From assembly GCA_001949185.1 (NCBI GenBank), contig BDGG01000009.1, positions 1,175,347 through 1,239,346 on the forward strand: 64,000 nt of DNA, read 5' to 3'. Positions 32,801-43,473 of this stretch are shown here, piece by piece. Made by a program: the position numbers and the translations under genes. The stretch comes from Ramazzottius varieornatus. Taxonomy: Eukaryota > Tardigrada > Eutardigrada > Parachela > Ramazzottiidae. Position 1 is the first letter of the stretch; each line of letters begins with the position of its first letter. Below the pieces are notes generated by a model that saw nothing but the letters and a program-made list of their open reading frames with translations, ran no database searches and was not told the DNA's origin.

Positions 32801-35800
32801 CCAGTAGCTGTCGTTGCAGCTCGTAGTTCTGCTTGTGCAGCTTCTCCACTTCCTCCTTGATTTGGTCCGCTGCTTTGGCTCTTTCATAGGCCGACAGACC
32901 TCCCTTTCCATAGGTGGACACTGCGCTCTTCGTTTCCTGCTTGAGCTTTTCCAGTTCGGTCTCCAGGTCGGCTCGAGCTTTCTTCACATTCTCCAGCTCA
33001 GTCTTCAGCTTGGCGGTTTCCTTCTTGCAACTCTCCAGATGATCGTCGCGCTCTTTGGCCATGGTAGCAATCTTGGACTCCAGACGGTCTTTTTCCACCT
33101 TGGCTTTCCATTTCTCGGTGGAGAGTTCTTGGCCTTGCTGTTCCAGTTTGGCGCTAACCTCATCGTGATGCTTCTTGATCTCCTCCAGCTCTCGTTCGAG
33201 CTTGCTAATCTTTTCTTTCGTCTCTTTTTCTTTGATTCTTCCGGCCTCGATAAGGTTCTGGATCTGGTCCTCATAGCTGCCCAGTTTATGCTTTAGGGAC
33301 TGAACTTCCTTGTCGGTGGACTTAGTCACATCGGAAGCACGGCTAGACTTTTCTTTTTCTAGCTCTTGTTCGAAGTCGGATAGTTCCTTTTGCCATGCGT
33401 CTGTGTCGCTCTTGTAGGCTTCTTTCAGGCTGAGATATTTCTTCTGCCATTCAGCCAGCTGTCTTGTTGACTGAAAATACAGCACGATGGTCATGCCGGT
33501 GCCCGGTACCGCAATACAAACCTAAATCGAAACTTAGCAATCTTCATCAGATGCTTTGTCAAAGTGGCGCACCCGTCCAGCCAGTTACACTGAAAACGAG
33601 CGCCACTTGGAAAAATCAAACTCTATAATTATAATATTATGCGATCGCTTTCCAAGTGGCGCACATTTCGAGTGTTGTCGGCTCTTGGGAAAACAGTCTT
33701 GTCCGGTTTGGCTGTTTCTTCAGGCGACGCACGTTTCCCGGTGTTGTTGGCAAAAGACCCGCGCCACTTGGACAAGCGACCTTGTCACGTTCTTTCGATG
33801 AGGTTCCAAGAAATCATTCTGAACTGACTTACCAAATTATCTTTCGCTGTCAGTTCTTCGACCAAATGCCGCTGTTTGCTCAGCTCTTGCTTCAGGTTCC
33901 TCAGCTCGGTATCTTTTCGCTCTCTTGTTTCAGAGTCCGACTCGCTCTAAAAAAACACACAATAGCGGTTTACAGAAACATCGAGTTGCGATGGTTTGAG
34001 AGTTGACACCGAACGGGACAGCGACTTGTCAGAGGCAGACATACTATTCTAGATTTGCGCTTTTCTTCCATCAAATTCTCCTGCAAGTCCCTGATCTCTG
34101 TTCTGAGTGTCTCCAGCTGTTGCTCTGCCGCATACAACTTCAGGCGTGCTTCCTTTACCTCGTCGCTGATCGGTAGGTTGGGGACTTGGCCTTGCATGTT
34201 GCTGCGCAGCTCCTCCACTTCCGCCAGCAGGCGCTTCGAAGTAGCGCGTTCTTGCTCCACCACGATGGTCGCGTTCTCTGTCGCGTAAAGCCATAAGTAA
34301 CATATTCTCAAATACATCCCATAAGATTTCGGCAATGGGAGAAACTCAGAGAAGAACTTACGGAAATCTTTCTCGAGTTCGTCAATACGGCTCTTCAATT
34401 CCTGCCTAGTGGCGACGTCTTTGCGAATGTTCACTTTGCTATGGGCTTTCTCGTAGGCTTCTTTAGCGAGGGTGGCATGCCTCAACAGGTCTTCGTTCTG
34501 CTTCTTCAAGCTGGCCGTTTCATCCAGCAAGGTCTGAGCAGACTTTCCAGCGTTCTTCAGCAGAGCCCCTTCCGAACGGAGGGTGGCCAGGTCATCTTGC
34601 CCCACCTCATCCGTACTTCTTCCACGACTTGGGGCTCTCGATACATCGAGTTCTTCGGTCGACGGGCGCTTACTTCCGGCTTTGAACTGTAGCCGCTTAT
34701 AGTCGGCGGATAGCTTGTCGTTATCGGACTCCAACGCTTGAACTTTCTGGCGTAGTAGGACGATTTCTTGTTCTGCCATCTGAAGTTGCCGTCGAAGGTC
34801 GACCAGCTGGTAGTCATCAAGTGACTTGCTCCGGTTGAGCTGGCCTCCTTTCCGTTTAGCCACTTCCATTTCGGACGAGAGCCGCTCCAGTTGTCTCTCT
34901 GTAAAGAAGAAGGCATCGAAGAACCTCTCTGCGCTTTACTGAATCAAGAGCTCAAAATGACATCACAAAATCTATCGTCAGGCCGAGCGAAGCGAGGCCC
35001 TTTTGAGTCTGTCGAGATTTCAATGGACGATCAGATTGTTCGAGCTTTCAGATATCGAAACCTCTCTACTGAAAACAAGTGCGCAACTTGATCCGAGTAG
35101 CAAAAGCTTTTAATCGCAAAACTTGTGCTTCTGCTCGGCCTTCCCAGTGGTCAGAACCACTAGCTAGTAACAATCCTTTTCTTGATCTTATCTCGAAGTT
35201 TTTCCGCTTTTAGTTCCCTAAGTGGACGAAGTCACCGAGTGTGTGAGACGTCGGCCAATGACTTGAACATGATCTCAAGTGGCGCACGCTTCCCTGGGTA
35301 CTGGCTGAATGTGTGCGCCACCTTGGAAAATAATCGTGGCAGGTCATTTGACAACTGCTACTACGATGGAAAACAATAATATAAGTACCTTTATCAACTA
35401 GCTTTTTGCGGAGGTCGTTTGTCTCAGCTTCGAGGAGCTTGATCTTCTGCTCGTAGTAGGAGCGAGGTCTTCCTGGTCCAGTGGATTCAGGTTCCTGCAG
35501 CACGGCGCACATTCTGTCCCGCGCTTCCTTCATTTCGTCATGGGCGACTTGAAGGGACTTGATCTCGGCCGACAGGCTTTCGTTGGCCTGTTCCGCTTCG
35601 CTGAGTCGCCGTTTCAGAGTGGATATCTCGTGTTCGGTGATATCCAGCTGCATCTTGAGTTCCTCGTTGCTGCGCATAGAGTCAACAGCTTCTCCGGCTT
35701 TGCTAAAATCACCCGAATGTCGCGCAGAAGAGAGCTTTTTCAGCTGGTGTTGCAGACTTTCATTTTCATGCTCCAGATCAGTGACTTGTTTCCGTAGTCG

Positions 35801-38637
35801 CTTCGACTCTTCCTCGGAGAAGCCGAGTTGATCTCTAAGGTCGGTTTCACGCTCCACGGAATCATACAAGTCGCGCAAAAGTTGATTGACATCGTAGTTG
35901 GTTTTTCCCAGTGGCGCATTGGCTCCCGCAGACTGTACCCAATACAATGTCGCATCGGTAAATTCCTATCATGACAGTTCTACTCGTCTAAAAAACAACA
36001 GCTGCACTTACCGATGCGTTCTGGCGTCCGTTGTCCAAAGAACGAGATGAGGATGGTTTGAGGGAATTCACCTGCAAAATATCACAGACTTTTACAGCTG
36101 TACCAACCTGTATGAATGTGTCATACAGTGTACGACAAAATAAACCGTTAAAAATGGGTGTATGGAGCCAGATGGTTAAAACCAATGAAATTGCCCATGC
36201 AGCATAAGCTAACTCTCATTGGCTGAGTCGTAAGTAAGCCCAGCTGGAGTGTTACGCCCATTTTTAACGGTTAATTTTGTCGTACACTGTAATTACCCAG
36301 TAATACGGGCTACCGTACTTAATTAGTAATATCAATCATGTCTCATATAATATATGTATCCTTGTTGACTGACAAGAAGTACAACACGCTCGACCTCTTT
36401 GCTGCGTCGCGTTGTTCGGCTAGTCCCAAACCCCAATTACTGTAATTGCAGGACCGTGCCACAGGCGATCACGCATGCTGTTTTTGTATGAATTTTGGGA
36501 GTCGCCCTACTTCCTATATTTAGGCTCGTAACTGTTTTCCAGAACCGAAGATCAATAGTTATCAATCAGACTTAGTCTTCGCGATCGGAGATGGACAGCC
36601 CTGCGAACCGAAGTAAAGTCGTTGTTCTTCGAACAAGATCTCACCTCAATTTGCAGTCGTTCCGCTTGTAAGCGCAAGGTCTCCTTTTGTTGTTCGAGAT
36701 CAAAGCAGGCTCGAGCAACATTATCATAGCTGCTCTTGACAGTATTTCGTTCCTCCTCAATATGCTCGATCTCTTCCTGCAGCCGTTTGTTGACATCTTT
36801 GGTTTGTTGCAGTTCGTGCAGAACCTCGCGCAGTTGGGCGTTGTCTGCCGGCCCTGAAGAGGCGCTGACGCACGTCATCTGGCGCAGCTTGATCTCGTAC
36901 ATGGCCTTATCGGCTTCCACTTCGTCGCACTTCCGCTCAGCTTTCCTCAGCTTAAACTGCAAGATCCGGCAGTTCTTCATTGTTTGTTCAAGCTCCTTCT
37001 GTATAGTTTGGAATTCCATGGCTTGATCTTGCCTAAAACCAAAAAGAATGTCAACCCCAGAAATTCCCAAAAATCACGAGTTAACTCAGATTTCATTTCG
37101 AACATTTCTATCTCAACGCGTCACGAAGATGGAGCTCGTCGAACAAACTCGACCAAATCGTTGTGCCAAGCAGCGGACATGTACAGTGTTGGTGTCTGAA
37201 AGCGTGCGCCACTAGCAAAAACTGGTCTTGCGGAGTTTGATTGGTTTCCCAAGTGCCTTTCCGGTGATATCGGCTAGAAGCATGTGCCACTTGGAGAAAC
37301 AATCCGAACGAACTTGTATGCCGAGCTCCCAAATGATGAACCAAAAAATCGCAAATGAGTTCTGAGTTCTCACTTGTGAGAAAAAATCTGTTTTATGGAA
37401 AGAGAGAGCTGCCTCACCGGAAGTTATCATGCAGTTCGTCCATTTCGGCTTCCAGCGAGCGGAGTTCCTTCTTGAGGTCCTGGTTCTCGTCCAAGAGGTC
37501 TTCGCACATCATTTCGGCTGATTGGAGTTTATGAGCCATGTCCCTGACACGTTCAACAAGCGTTGCACTGGCTTCATCGGGGTCGTTAATTTCGTCGATA
37601 CACTCGCGCATTTGTTCCAAGTCCATTAAATATACCCGTCGAACCTTATCCAGTTCTGCCACTTCTTTCTCCAGCTCCCTGATACGTTTCTGCGCCGTTT
37701 GCAGCTCATCGCGTTTCTTCGACGTCCCTGTTCCTCCTGCCGCACTACCCGAACTCAAAGGAGTTTTCAGAGCTTCGCGTAGCTCCTCCACTTCGCGTTC
37801 CAACTGTTCAATAGTCTGGCCTCTGCCGTCTAACTGCTCGGTCAATGAGTCGATGGTTGCTTGTAGTTCATCCACAGTTTCCTGGTAATGTTCTCGGCTG
37901 GAAATGTAGGTTGTGTCGCTGTTGAGGCTGGTCATACTTCCGCTGGTCGCCGTATGCATTGATTGGAGGTCGCTGTTTGACGTTGAGCTGTGCGCCGTTC
38001 GCATGGATAACAGGGAGCCGCTGAGAGGCGTCCGCATCTGTCTTTCCTCTTCTTCTTCTTCCATGGCACTGAACCGTCTATTGGGGTCTTGAGGTGGTCC
38101 CCGACGAGGACCGGGCTCTCCGCCAGAGCTACTAGCTCGACGGATTTGCGGAGAAGTCTTCGATAGGGTGATGGTTTGCAGAGTAGTGTTGGGTCGGCTT
38201 TGCTCTTCCATCTTGCCTGCCTTGATGGGTTGATTCACGATAGGTCGTTTCGTTGAACTGGAAGGCGAAGCTGATGGTGGAGGCTTCCCGGTTATCGGAG
38301 GTGTCTTGAGTATTCCAGGGACATTTGTCACGGCTGTTGAAGGAGGCTGGATCTTGGTAGGAGCATCGCCGACGGGGTTGGTACTAGCCTGCGCGACTTG
38401 ACCTGGGAAATCGGATGGTTTGGTGGAAGGTCCAGCAGGCTGTGGATGGCCGTGTTCGGCCTTATCGCGCAGGCATTTCTTACAGCGATTTTTACGGAAG
38501 ACTTGACCCTCGAATCCGCTACAGACGGTTTCGTTGAGAAGTTTCCCAGATGGATCGGAGGCGGAAGGTGGAGAGACTGCAGCTGCCTGGCTCTGGCTCG
38601 TCTTGAGGCCAGTGAATGCCGCATTGCCCTTTGACAT
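29801..38637 (-). CDS. MTCL/SOGA-type microtubule cross-linking coiled-coil protein
   Basis: Fifteen exons join with matching phases: 38685-37418, 37032-36645, 36071-36012, 35932-35389, 34898-34362, 34277-34045, 33946-33833, 33470-32487, 32313-32137, 32068-31808, 31732-31553, 31492-31268, 31192-31125, 30922-30866 and 30791-29801, about 2,010 residues from Met 38637. The frame stays open upstream of that Met to an acceptor at 38685, so a further 5' exon is possible. The N-terminus has a small Cys motif (FRKNRCKKCLRDKAEH) and Pro/Ser-rich sequence. Then come EELREALKTP coiled coil, LEAEMDELHDNF|R and KNCRILQFKLRKAERK, the signature block of MTCL1/SOGA proteins. Some 1,100 residues of heptad coiled coil and a disordered Pro/Ala/Ser tail with basic ends follow. 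Relatives bundle non-centrosomal microtubules. The exon ending 35932 begins inside a palindromic repeat. Confidence 0.85.
31040..31098. repeat. Palindromic repeat copy (MTCL intron)
   Basis: CTGAGCGGTGCATG / CGTGCGTCACTTGGGAAAAC hairpin; left flank TCGACAAGCAAACTCGACC. Confidence 0.78.
32382..32442. repeat. Palindromic repeat copy (MTCL intron)
   Basis: CTTCCCAAATGGCGCAC / GTGCGCCGCTTGAGATG hairpin immediately 3' of the large coiled-coil exon on the minus strand. Confidence 0.78.
33552..33776. repeat. Palindromic repeat triplet (MTCL intron)
   Basis: Three successive hairpins at 33552-33614, 33646-33697 (right arm truncated) and 33713-33775, a tandem expansion beyond the usual pair. Confidence 0.8.
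35268..35335. repeat. Palindromic repeat copy (MTCL intron)
   Basis: CTCAAGTGGCGCACG / TGTGCGCCACCTTGG hairpin; left flank GACGTCGGCCAATGAC. Confidence 0.78.
35889..35932 (-). repeat. Half-copy of the palindromic repeat recruited into an MTCL exon
   Basis: On the minus strand AATGCGCCACTGGGAAAAAC matches the right arm of the dispersed repeat (GTGCGCCACTTGGGAAAAAC). It lies 11 bases inside the exon after the acceptor GGTACAG and is translated as NAPLGKT. The opposite arm is absent. Confidence 0.75.
36126..36289. mobile_element. 164-bp TA-target MITE
   Basis: TA-CAGTGTACGACAAAATAAAC ... complement-TA, with about 33-base terminal inverted repeats ending in GTTAAAAATGGG. The body is non-coding. 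It is almost identical to the copy at 39374 over its full length, so both moved recently. It lies in an MTCL intron (between the exons ending 36645 and starting 36071 on the minus strand). Confidence 0.92.
37125..37335. repeat. Full-length palindromic repeat doublet (MTCL intron)
   Basis: Starts GAGCTCGTCGAACAAACTCG and ends TGCCGAGCTCCCAAATG, with hairpins at 37165-37220 and 37244-37300. Confidence 0.84.
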
Positions 38638-39264
38638 ATCCGTAGTGCTGGCGCGCACAATCTTGCCAGCTCGAGCTGTTTGACTCTAAAAATACTCCGC
38701 CATAAGTGATTACAAGGACAAATTTTCCGCTTAGCCAATTAAAAACTGGGGTTCCTTGCAGATCCACGTGAGATATTAAGCCAACAAGACATTTTGTAAC
38801 AGCGAACTAGACATCGGCTCGTAACACCATTACGGTGTTACTTAGGTCGCCTACGCTCCTCCACAGCCGTTTCGCTCAAAAGAGAACTCTTGGATGGAAT
38901 GATCTATATAGCTAGACACTCACTAATCAGCTTCGACTTGTCAGGCTGGAATCTTCGGCTGCGATGTGTTTATGCTTCGCAGTGAATGGATGGAGGAAGC
39001 AGATGAAATTTCTCGTACTTAAACTGTACAGCGTCCGATGTGTGCGGCACATGTGCGAACCGCAGTTCTAATTTAAGAACGATTTAGACTCTCCTGCAAC
39101 TCATTCATCTTTCTGACTAGAATGAAACTGCAGTTCGGTGGAAAGAGATCGACCGAAAACCTTCCAGTCTTCCGGCTTATCCGAAGTCTGTGATTCTAAC
39201 TAGACTCTGCGGTGTTGTAACTTGAAGGAAAATTCCGACTTGTATGTGGGAGCGACTCTGTCAG

Positions 39265-39362
39265 ACCGCTTTTCAAGTCGCGCACGTTATCAGCCAATAT
39301 CACAGAAAGCGCACGCCACTTGGGAAACTGTCCGGTCGAGTTTGTTTGCCGAGCTCTCATGC
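39265..39362. repeat. Palindromic repeat copy
   Basis: TTTTCAAGTCGCGCACG / GCACGCCACTTGGGAAAC, then TTTGTTTGCCGAGCTCTCA. It ends 12 bases before a MITE. Confidence 0.8.
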
Positions 39363-39373
39363 AGATCATAATA

Positions 39374-39537
39374 CCGTGTACGACAAAATAAACCGTTAAA
39401 AATGGGTGTATGGAGCCAGATGGTTAAAACCAATGAAATTGCCCATGCAGCATAAGCTAACTCTCATTGGCTGAGTCGTAAGTAAGCCCAGCTGGAGTGT
39501 TACGCCCATTTTTAACGGTTAATTTTGTTGTACACTG
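39374..39537. mobile_element. 164-bp TA-target MITE, near-identical to the copy at 36126
   Basis: Same ends, same length and nearly the same body as the copy at 36126; differences seen by eye are CC for CA at the left tip and TTG for TCG near the right tip. TA on both sides (39372-39373 and 39538-39539). Confidence 0.92.
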
Positions 39538-39735
39538 TATTACATTTCTCAGAAGCTATTTCGTTAAGGCTCAGGACCTCAGGTGCTGAGAAGTTCGCTT
39601 AGTTCGAGGCAAAACTGGACGTCACGGAGAAACAGCAAATGACTGAATCGCCCGAACTTTCGCGTCATTCAAGATAATGAGTTTTCGCAGAACCAAAAAT
39701 GCAACTGCAACAATAGTTCAAAACAGTGGTAAACT

Positions 39736-40324
39736 CTAAGATATCTTTTCGAGATCAAGCGGCAAGCATCGAATCAGTACGGAAAATAAACTCAGCAACA
39801 AATCCAGCACGAAAAAGGAAGAGTTCTTCAAAATCGCGAAATCCATTTCCGCCACCGGCTTTTGACCGATATCGCCTTCATCCAGGACACTATAGCGCCT
39901 AGAAAGAAAACAGTAACTTTACTAATCAAGTAAGGCATAATATTATGCAAAAACCAGGGAAGTCGAAACCGGACGTGGATAAAGTTACCCAGATCGTCAT
40001 CTCAAATTTGCGCACTTTTCCGTTGTTACTATTGATAGCTGAAAGTGAGCGCAGCTCTCAAGAGCGAACGTGTTCTCCCAAGAGATGCCCAAGACGTCTA
40101 AATTGTGAATAACTCACACAAATCTCGTTCGTGTTTGGAAGACCGCGGTCGCGTTTCCGTGCGCTCTTATGAGCTTGTGCTGACGTGAGGCGTCCCAAAG
40201 AGGGATACCACAGAACTTTTCCAGATGGATCTCCAGATTCTTGATCGTTCCTTCGGCCAGCTCTTGCGGGTCAAAGCAACCAGGACAAGAAGGAGCCAAG
40301 ACAGTGCAAAAGTACAGAAGAATG
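39736..40324 (-). CDS. Unrecognised gene fragment, last two exons
   Basis: Exons 40324-40118 and 39898-39736 join in phase. The first encodes FCTVLAPSCPGCFDPQELAE and then LEIHLEKFCGIPLWDASRQH; the second RYSVLDEGDIGQKPVAEMD and a hydrophobic C-terminal segment (FVLDLLLSLFSVLIRCLPLD) before TAG. A C-terminal membrane anchor is possible. The first exon has a CxxC pair and several conserved-looking aromatic residues, but no family was recognised. The 5' part is not resolved; the exon at 40600-40821 is in a different frame and ends in its own stop. Confidence 0.45.
39998..40060. repeat. Degenerate palindromic repeat copy
   Basis: ACCCAGATCGTCATCTCAAA precedes weak arms TTTGCGCACTTTTC / GAAAGTGAGCGCA; the palindrome is eroded. 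Confidence 0.6.
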
Positions 40325-40599
40325 CTAGCAGCGGAATCTGTCCAAGGATCCGGAATCCCGAATTGCGGAGCAAAAATCTCAGTTTTTGACCCTCTTTGGT
40401 TGGACCCTAGTCAGCGAAAAAAGTCCCCCAGGGATGCCCAGCCTCCCACATGCACGGGGTTAGGCTAGCAAACCAGTCTGGGGTGGGAAACGATATAGCC
40501 TATATCAAACTTTCCGCTACACTTGATTGACCGATTGCTTTTTTACTTGGGGCGGATAATTTGATGACACAAAAACTGTGAATTTTTCCAGTTACCGGT

Positions 40600-40821
40600 T
40601 TAATTCGTTAGTCCATTCAAGATCTTGGAGTCAACGCAACTTCTTCCCGTCCACTGAGCCAGCAATGCCTTAACGTCGGGCAGTTTCAACGAAGCGAAAC
40701 ACAACGCTTCCCAAACACCATGAGACCAACGTAACGCATCACATACAATATACAATCTACCGTCTGTAGAGCGGCAGAGAATTTGATCACTCTGCAGAAG
40801 AATGAGGGAGATTTTTGAGAA
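40600..40821 (-). CDS. Possible terminal exon, unrecognised
   Basis: Acceptor TTTTGCAG|TTC precedes an open frame of 73 codons to TAA: SDQILCRSTDGRLYIVCDAL, then WEALCFASLKLPDVKALLAQ. Composition is protein-like. Upstream exons between 40830 and 41000 could not be fixed. It may belong to a gene upstream of the fragment at 39736-40324 or be an alternative exon of it. Confidence 0.35.
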   Translation of the reverse strand, partial: FSKISLILLQSDQILCRSTDGRLYIVCDALRWSHGVWEALCFASLKLPDVKALLAQWTGRSCVDSKILNGLTN

Positions 40822-40988
40822 CTGCAAAATCTCGTTACAATGACACAGCGAATAGCCTTCCCTTTCTCTCTGTCAGCCCTTATCTGTACTGAGTGGTACT
40901 TCCACCTTCAGGCACAACCACAGCTTTGTTCCGTTCTAAAACAAATGCAGGAGGTCCATACCTCAATTGCTTTTCTGTTAAGTGTATT

Positions 40989-41087
40989 GTTTAGCTAAAC
41001 GGACGTTGGGATTGATCAAGCTCGCCAAACAGACCCTGCCCACTCAGTTTAGCTAAACGGATTGAAATCGTCCATTTAGCTAAACGG
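40989..41087. repeat. Three copies of palindromic TTTAGCTAAACGG
   Basis: TTTAGCTAAACGG occurs at about 40990, 41048 and 41075. Each is a 10-base palindrome (TTTAGCTAAA) plus CGG. They lie just outside the Myb-like ORF of the Harbinger element and may be its subterminal transposase-binding repeats. Confidence 0.8.
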
Positions 41088-41281
41088 AGCCTGTTAATCG
41101 CCTCAGTGACGTCGGCATCGAGCGCGAAAATTTCAAACGGTCAAACTGAGCACGTCAGCTGATCGTTTCATTTGGCGCATTTGTTTCTACCGAGTAATTA
41201 CTCTCTCCTTTGGACTGCTTTTTCGCTCCTCTTTCTCCTGTTCCTGCGGTACTTTTGTCCCTTCAACTTCTGCTCTAGAGG

Positions 41282-42510
41282 ATGCCATTCCATACAGCAT
41301 CATCTTCCCAGCTGCAGCTGCTGCCAAAGCCTACCAATCAACGTGGCGAATCAACTTTTACATCTGGCGGGGAGAAGGCAAAGGAGGTGAAAAAGCGCGA
41401 TAGTTGGAAGTATGGAGCCGAGGAACGTCTGCTACAGTGGATGGAAACGCCAGGTAATTATGACAAATACAGATCTGCCTCGCAATTGAAAGATGACGGG
41501 AGGACCAGAACTAGAGGCAAGACGAAAGAAGCCATCAAGAAAGAAATTGAAGCAATGTTAGCCCAGTGTGGATTTATCAAGACCACCGATCAAGTTCATA
41601 ACAAGATCGACAACCTGGTCAGCTCATGGAAGAAGGCGCATCGAGCTTTGGGAGGAACGGGCTTTGAGAGTCAGGACGAGAAAAATCTGAAAGGTATCCG
41701 GTCCTCCTATGAAAAGTCGAAAGTTGGGAAAATGGACTGAGCCATTCATAATGGGAACGTTTTCCCAACTTTCGGACTTTGTACTTTTTTGGCGTAGAGA
41801 CAACTCGTCAGATGTGTCCGCACTGGGATCGGCTGGATCCAATTCTCTGCAATCGTCCTGCTATGTTCGGCCTCTTCACCGGGGACAACGAGGACGGTAT
41901 CGTGGCGGAAGTTTTCTCAAAGGTTCGAACGATAAATGAAGCAGTACCTCAGATCGACCTTGGTCAACCGGATCCAACAAGCCCAGAGGTCTTTCCATTC
42001 AGCTCACCCGACAGCGTGCGTGCGAGCACTCCTGATGTGGAAGATCATCGGTCCCAAGCGGATAAAGCTCTTGATGGGGACTATGTTCCCTCTGACGACG
42101 AGGAACAGTTCGGCGCTTCTTCTACTAAGTCGCTAAGCTCTGTCATCAACAACTCTGCAAAGAAATCCACTGCTGGACTGCAGAAAAGTAACATGGGTGG
42201 TCAACAAGAAAGTGTCAAGAAGCCACGAGAGAAACCCATGGACTTAGTTGGAGTTCTGCTGGCAACAGGAAAAGAAAGAAACGATCGAGCCGCCGCCAGA
42301 AATGAAATGGTAGAGCGCCGATACAAGCGCGAGCTGGGTCTGAAGGAGGAAGAAATCAAACTCCAAGCCAAGAAACAGCGCGATGAGCATGAAGCCAGGA
42401 TGAACGAACTGGAGCGGAAAGACCGAGACAACGAGTTACGAAAAGCCGAAATCGAGTTGCGCAGGCTGGAGCTACAGTTGGAGATGGGAAAGATGAGGAG
42501 AGAAATTTGA
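41282..42510 (+). pseudogene. Harbinger Myb/SANT-like DNA-binding protein, ORF split
   Basis: The first part (41282-41740) carries the trihelix-like DNA-binding domain: KKRDSWKYGAEERLLQWMET, NKIDNLVSSWKKAHRAL. It stops at VGKMD. The second part (41779-42510) resumes with QMCPHWDRLDPILCNRPA, then an acidic Ser-rich region and a charged coiled coil (KEEEIKLQAKKQRDEHEARM) typical of these proteins. The break coincides with an inverted repeat at 41716-41777, which looks like a small insertion. Proteins of this class carry the transposase to the nucleus and to the element ends. Confidence 0.78.
41716..41777. repeat. 62-bp inverted repeat interrupting the Myb-like ORF
   Basis: Left arm GTCGAAAGTTGGGAAAA and right arm TTTTCCCAACTTTCGGAC are complementary with one base difference, around a ~27-base loop that brings the stop codon. 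A related CGAAAGTTGGGAAA arm occurs at 42677. Confidence 0.8.
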
Positions 42511-43473
42511 GCGTTGTGCATTCACTTTAATGACGTTATTTGGAAATTCGAAGTCTGGAAAAATGTTATCATTCTGTTTCCCAGTCTTTATAAGCTCAAC
42601 TTTCGGGATCTTACAAATGAGGAATATGATTGTACTGAACTGAACCGAATCTGTGATCGACGAATTCTCGAAATTTCGAAAGTTGGGAAATCAAGCTCCT
42701 GCGCTCGCAGCAGGACGAAAAACCCAAATTTCGAACGTTCTAATTCAGTATCGTCCCAGAACCGATTGCTTCACTGCTTCGCGTTTCATCCGTCCAGTTT
42801 GGCACGAGTCTGCCTGTAAGTGGATGACGAGTTCATCGTCTTCGTTTTCTTCGGCGTTCGCTTCTTCTTCGGTCCACTCTTCGTCATAGGGGTCCTTATC
42901 GAGTAAGTTGTGAAGTATGCAGCAGACTCGGATCCAGTACACCGCCCACGCAAGGTCTTTCTTTCCTTTGATGTGCACTCGTAGACGCTTTAGGCTCTTG
43001 AAACGCCCCTTCAGGATTCCGATCGTGTGCTCAGCAGCAACTCTAGCTCCGGCGTGGATAGCGTTGAACTCCCGATTTTCGGCAATGTCGGCCGCAGGCT
43101 TCTTCTACGTAGGAACTGTTATGTCCGAGGTGGAGTATGCGCTGTCAGCCAGCAGATACTCCCCGTTTGCAAAGTAGTCTGATGGAAATCTTGCAAGTTT
43201 GGAATACATAAAAACACGGTGGTCGTGCGCTCCACCCGGCCAACCAGCATAGACGTGGCCGATAATTTTTTGGTCATCCACAACTATCATAGCATTTATG
43301 GCGTAACCACTCTTGCGTGAGAATTAGTCTTCTCCGCTGCCTGCGGGCTTTTCTTCCAGACCGACCAGTGTTCCATCAACATATCCGATGCAATTACGGA
43401 TTTTGTGAGCCTCTTCGATACGCCTTCTGATCTGCATCCGTTCAGCTGTCTTGGGCCAAAATATCACGTGATA

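Larger units (their letters stand above)
38686..39735. other. Upstream region of MTCL
   Basis: Contains a palindromic repeat copy (39265-39362) and a MITE (39374-39537). A further MTCL 5' exon may be hidden here, but no exon with clear signals was found. Confidence 0.4.

Noticed and set aside
32814-33296. 160-codon open frame on plus with membrane-like Leu/Phe runs
   Set aside because: Antisense shadow of the MTCL coiled coil; Lys/Glu codons read backwards give Phe/Leu.
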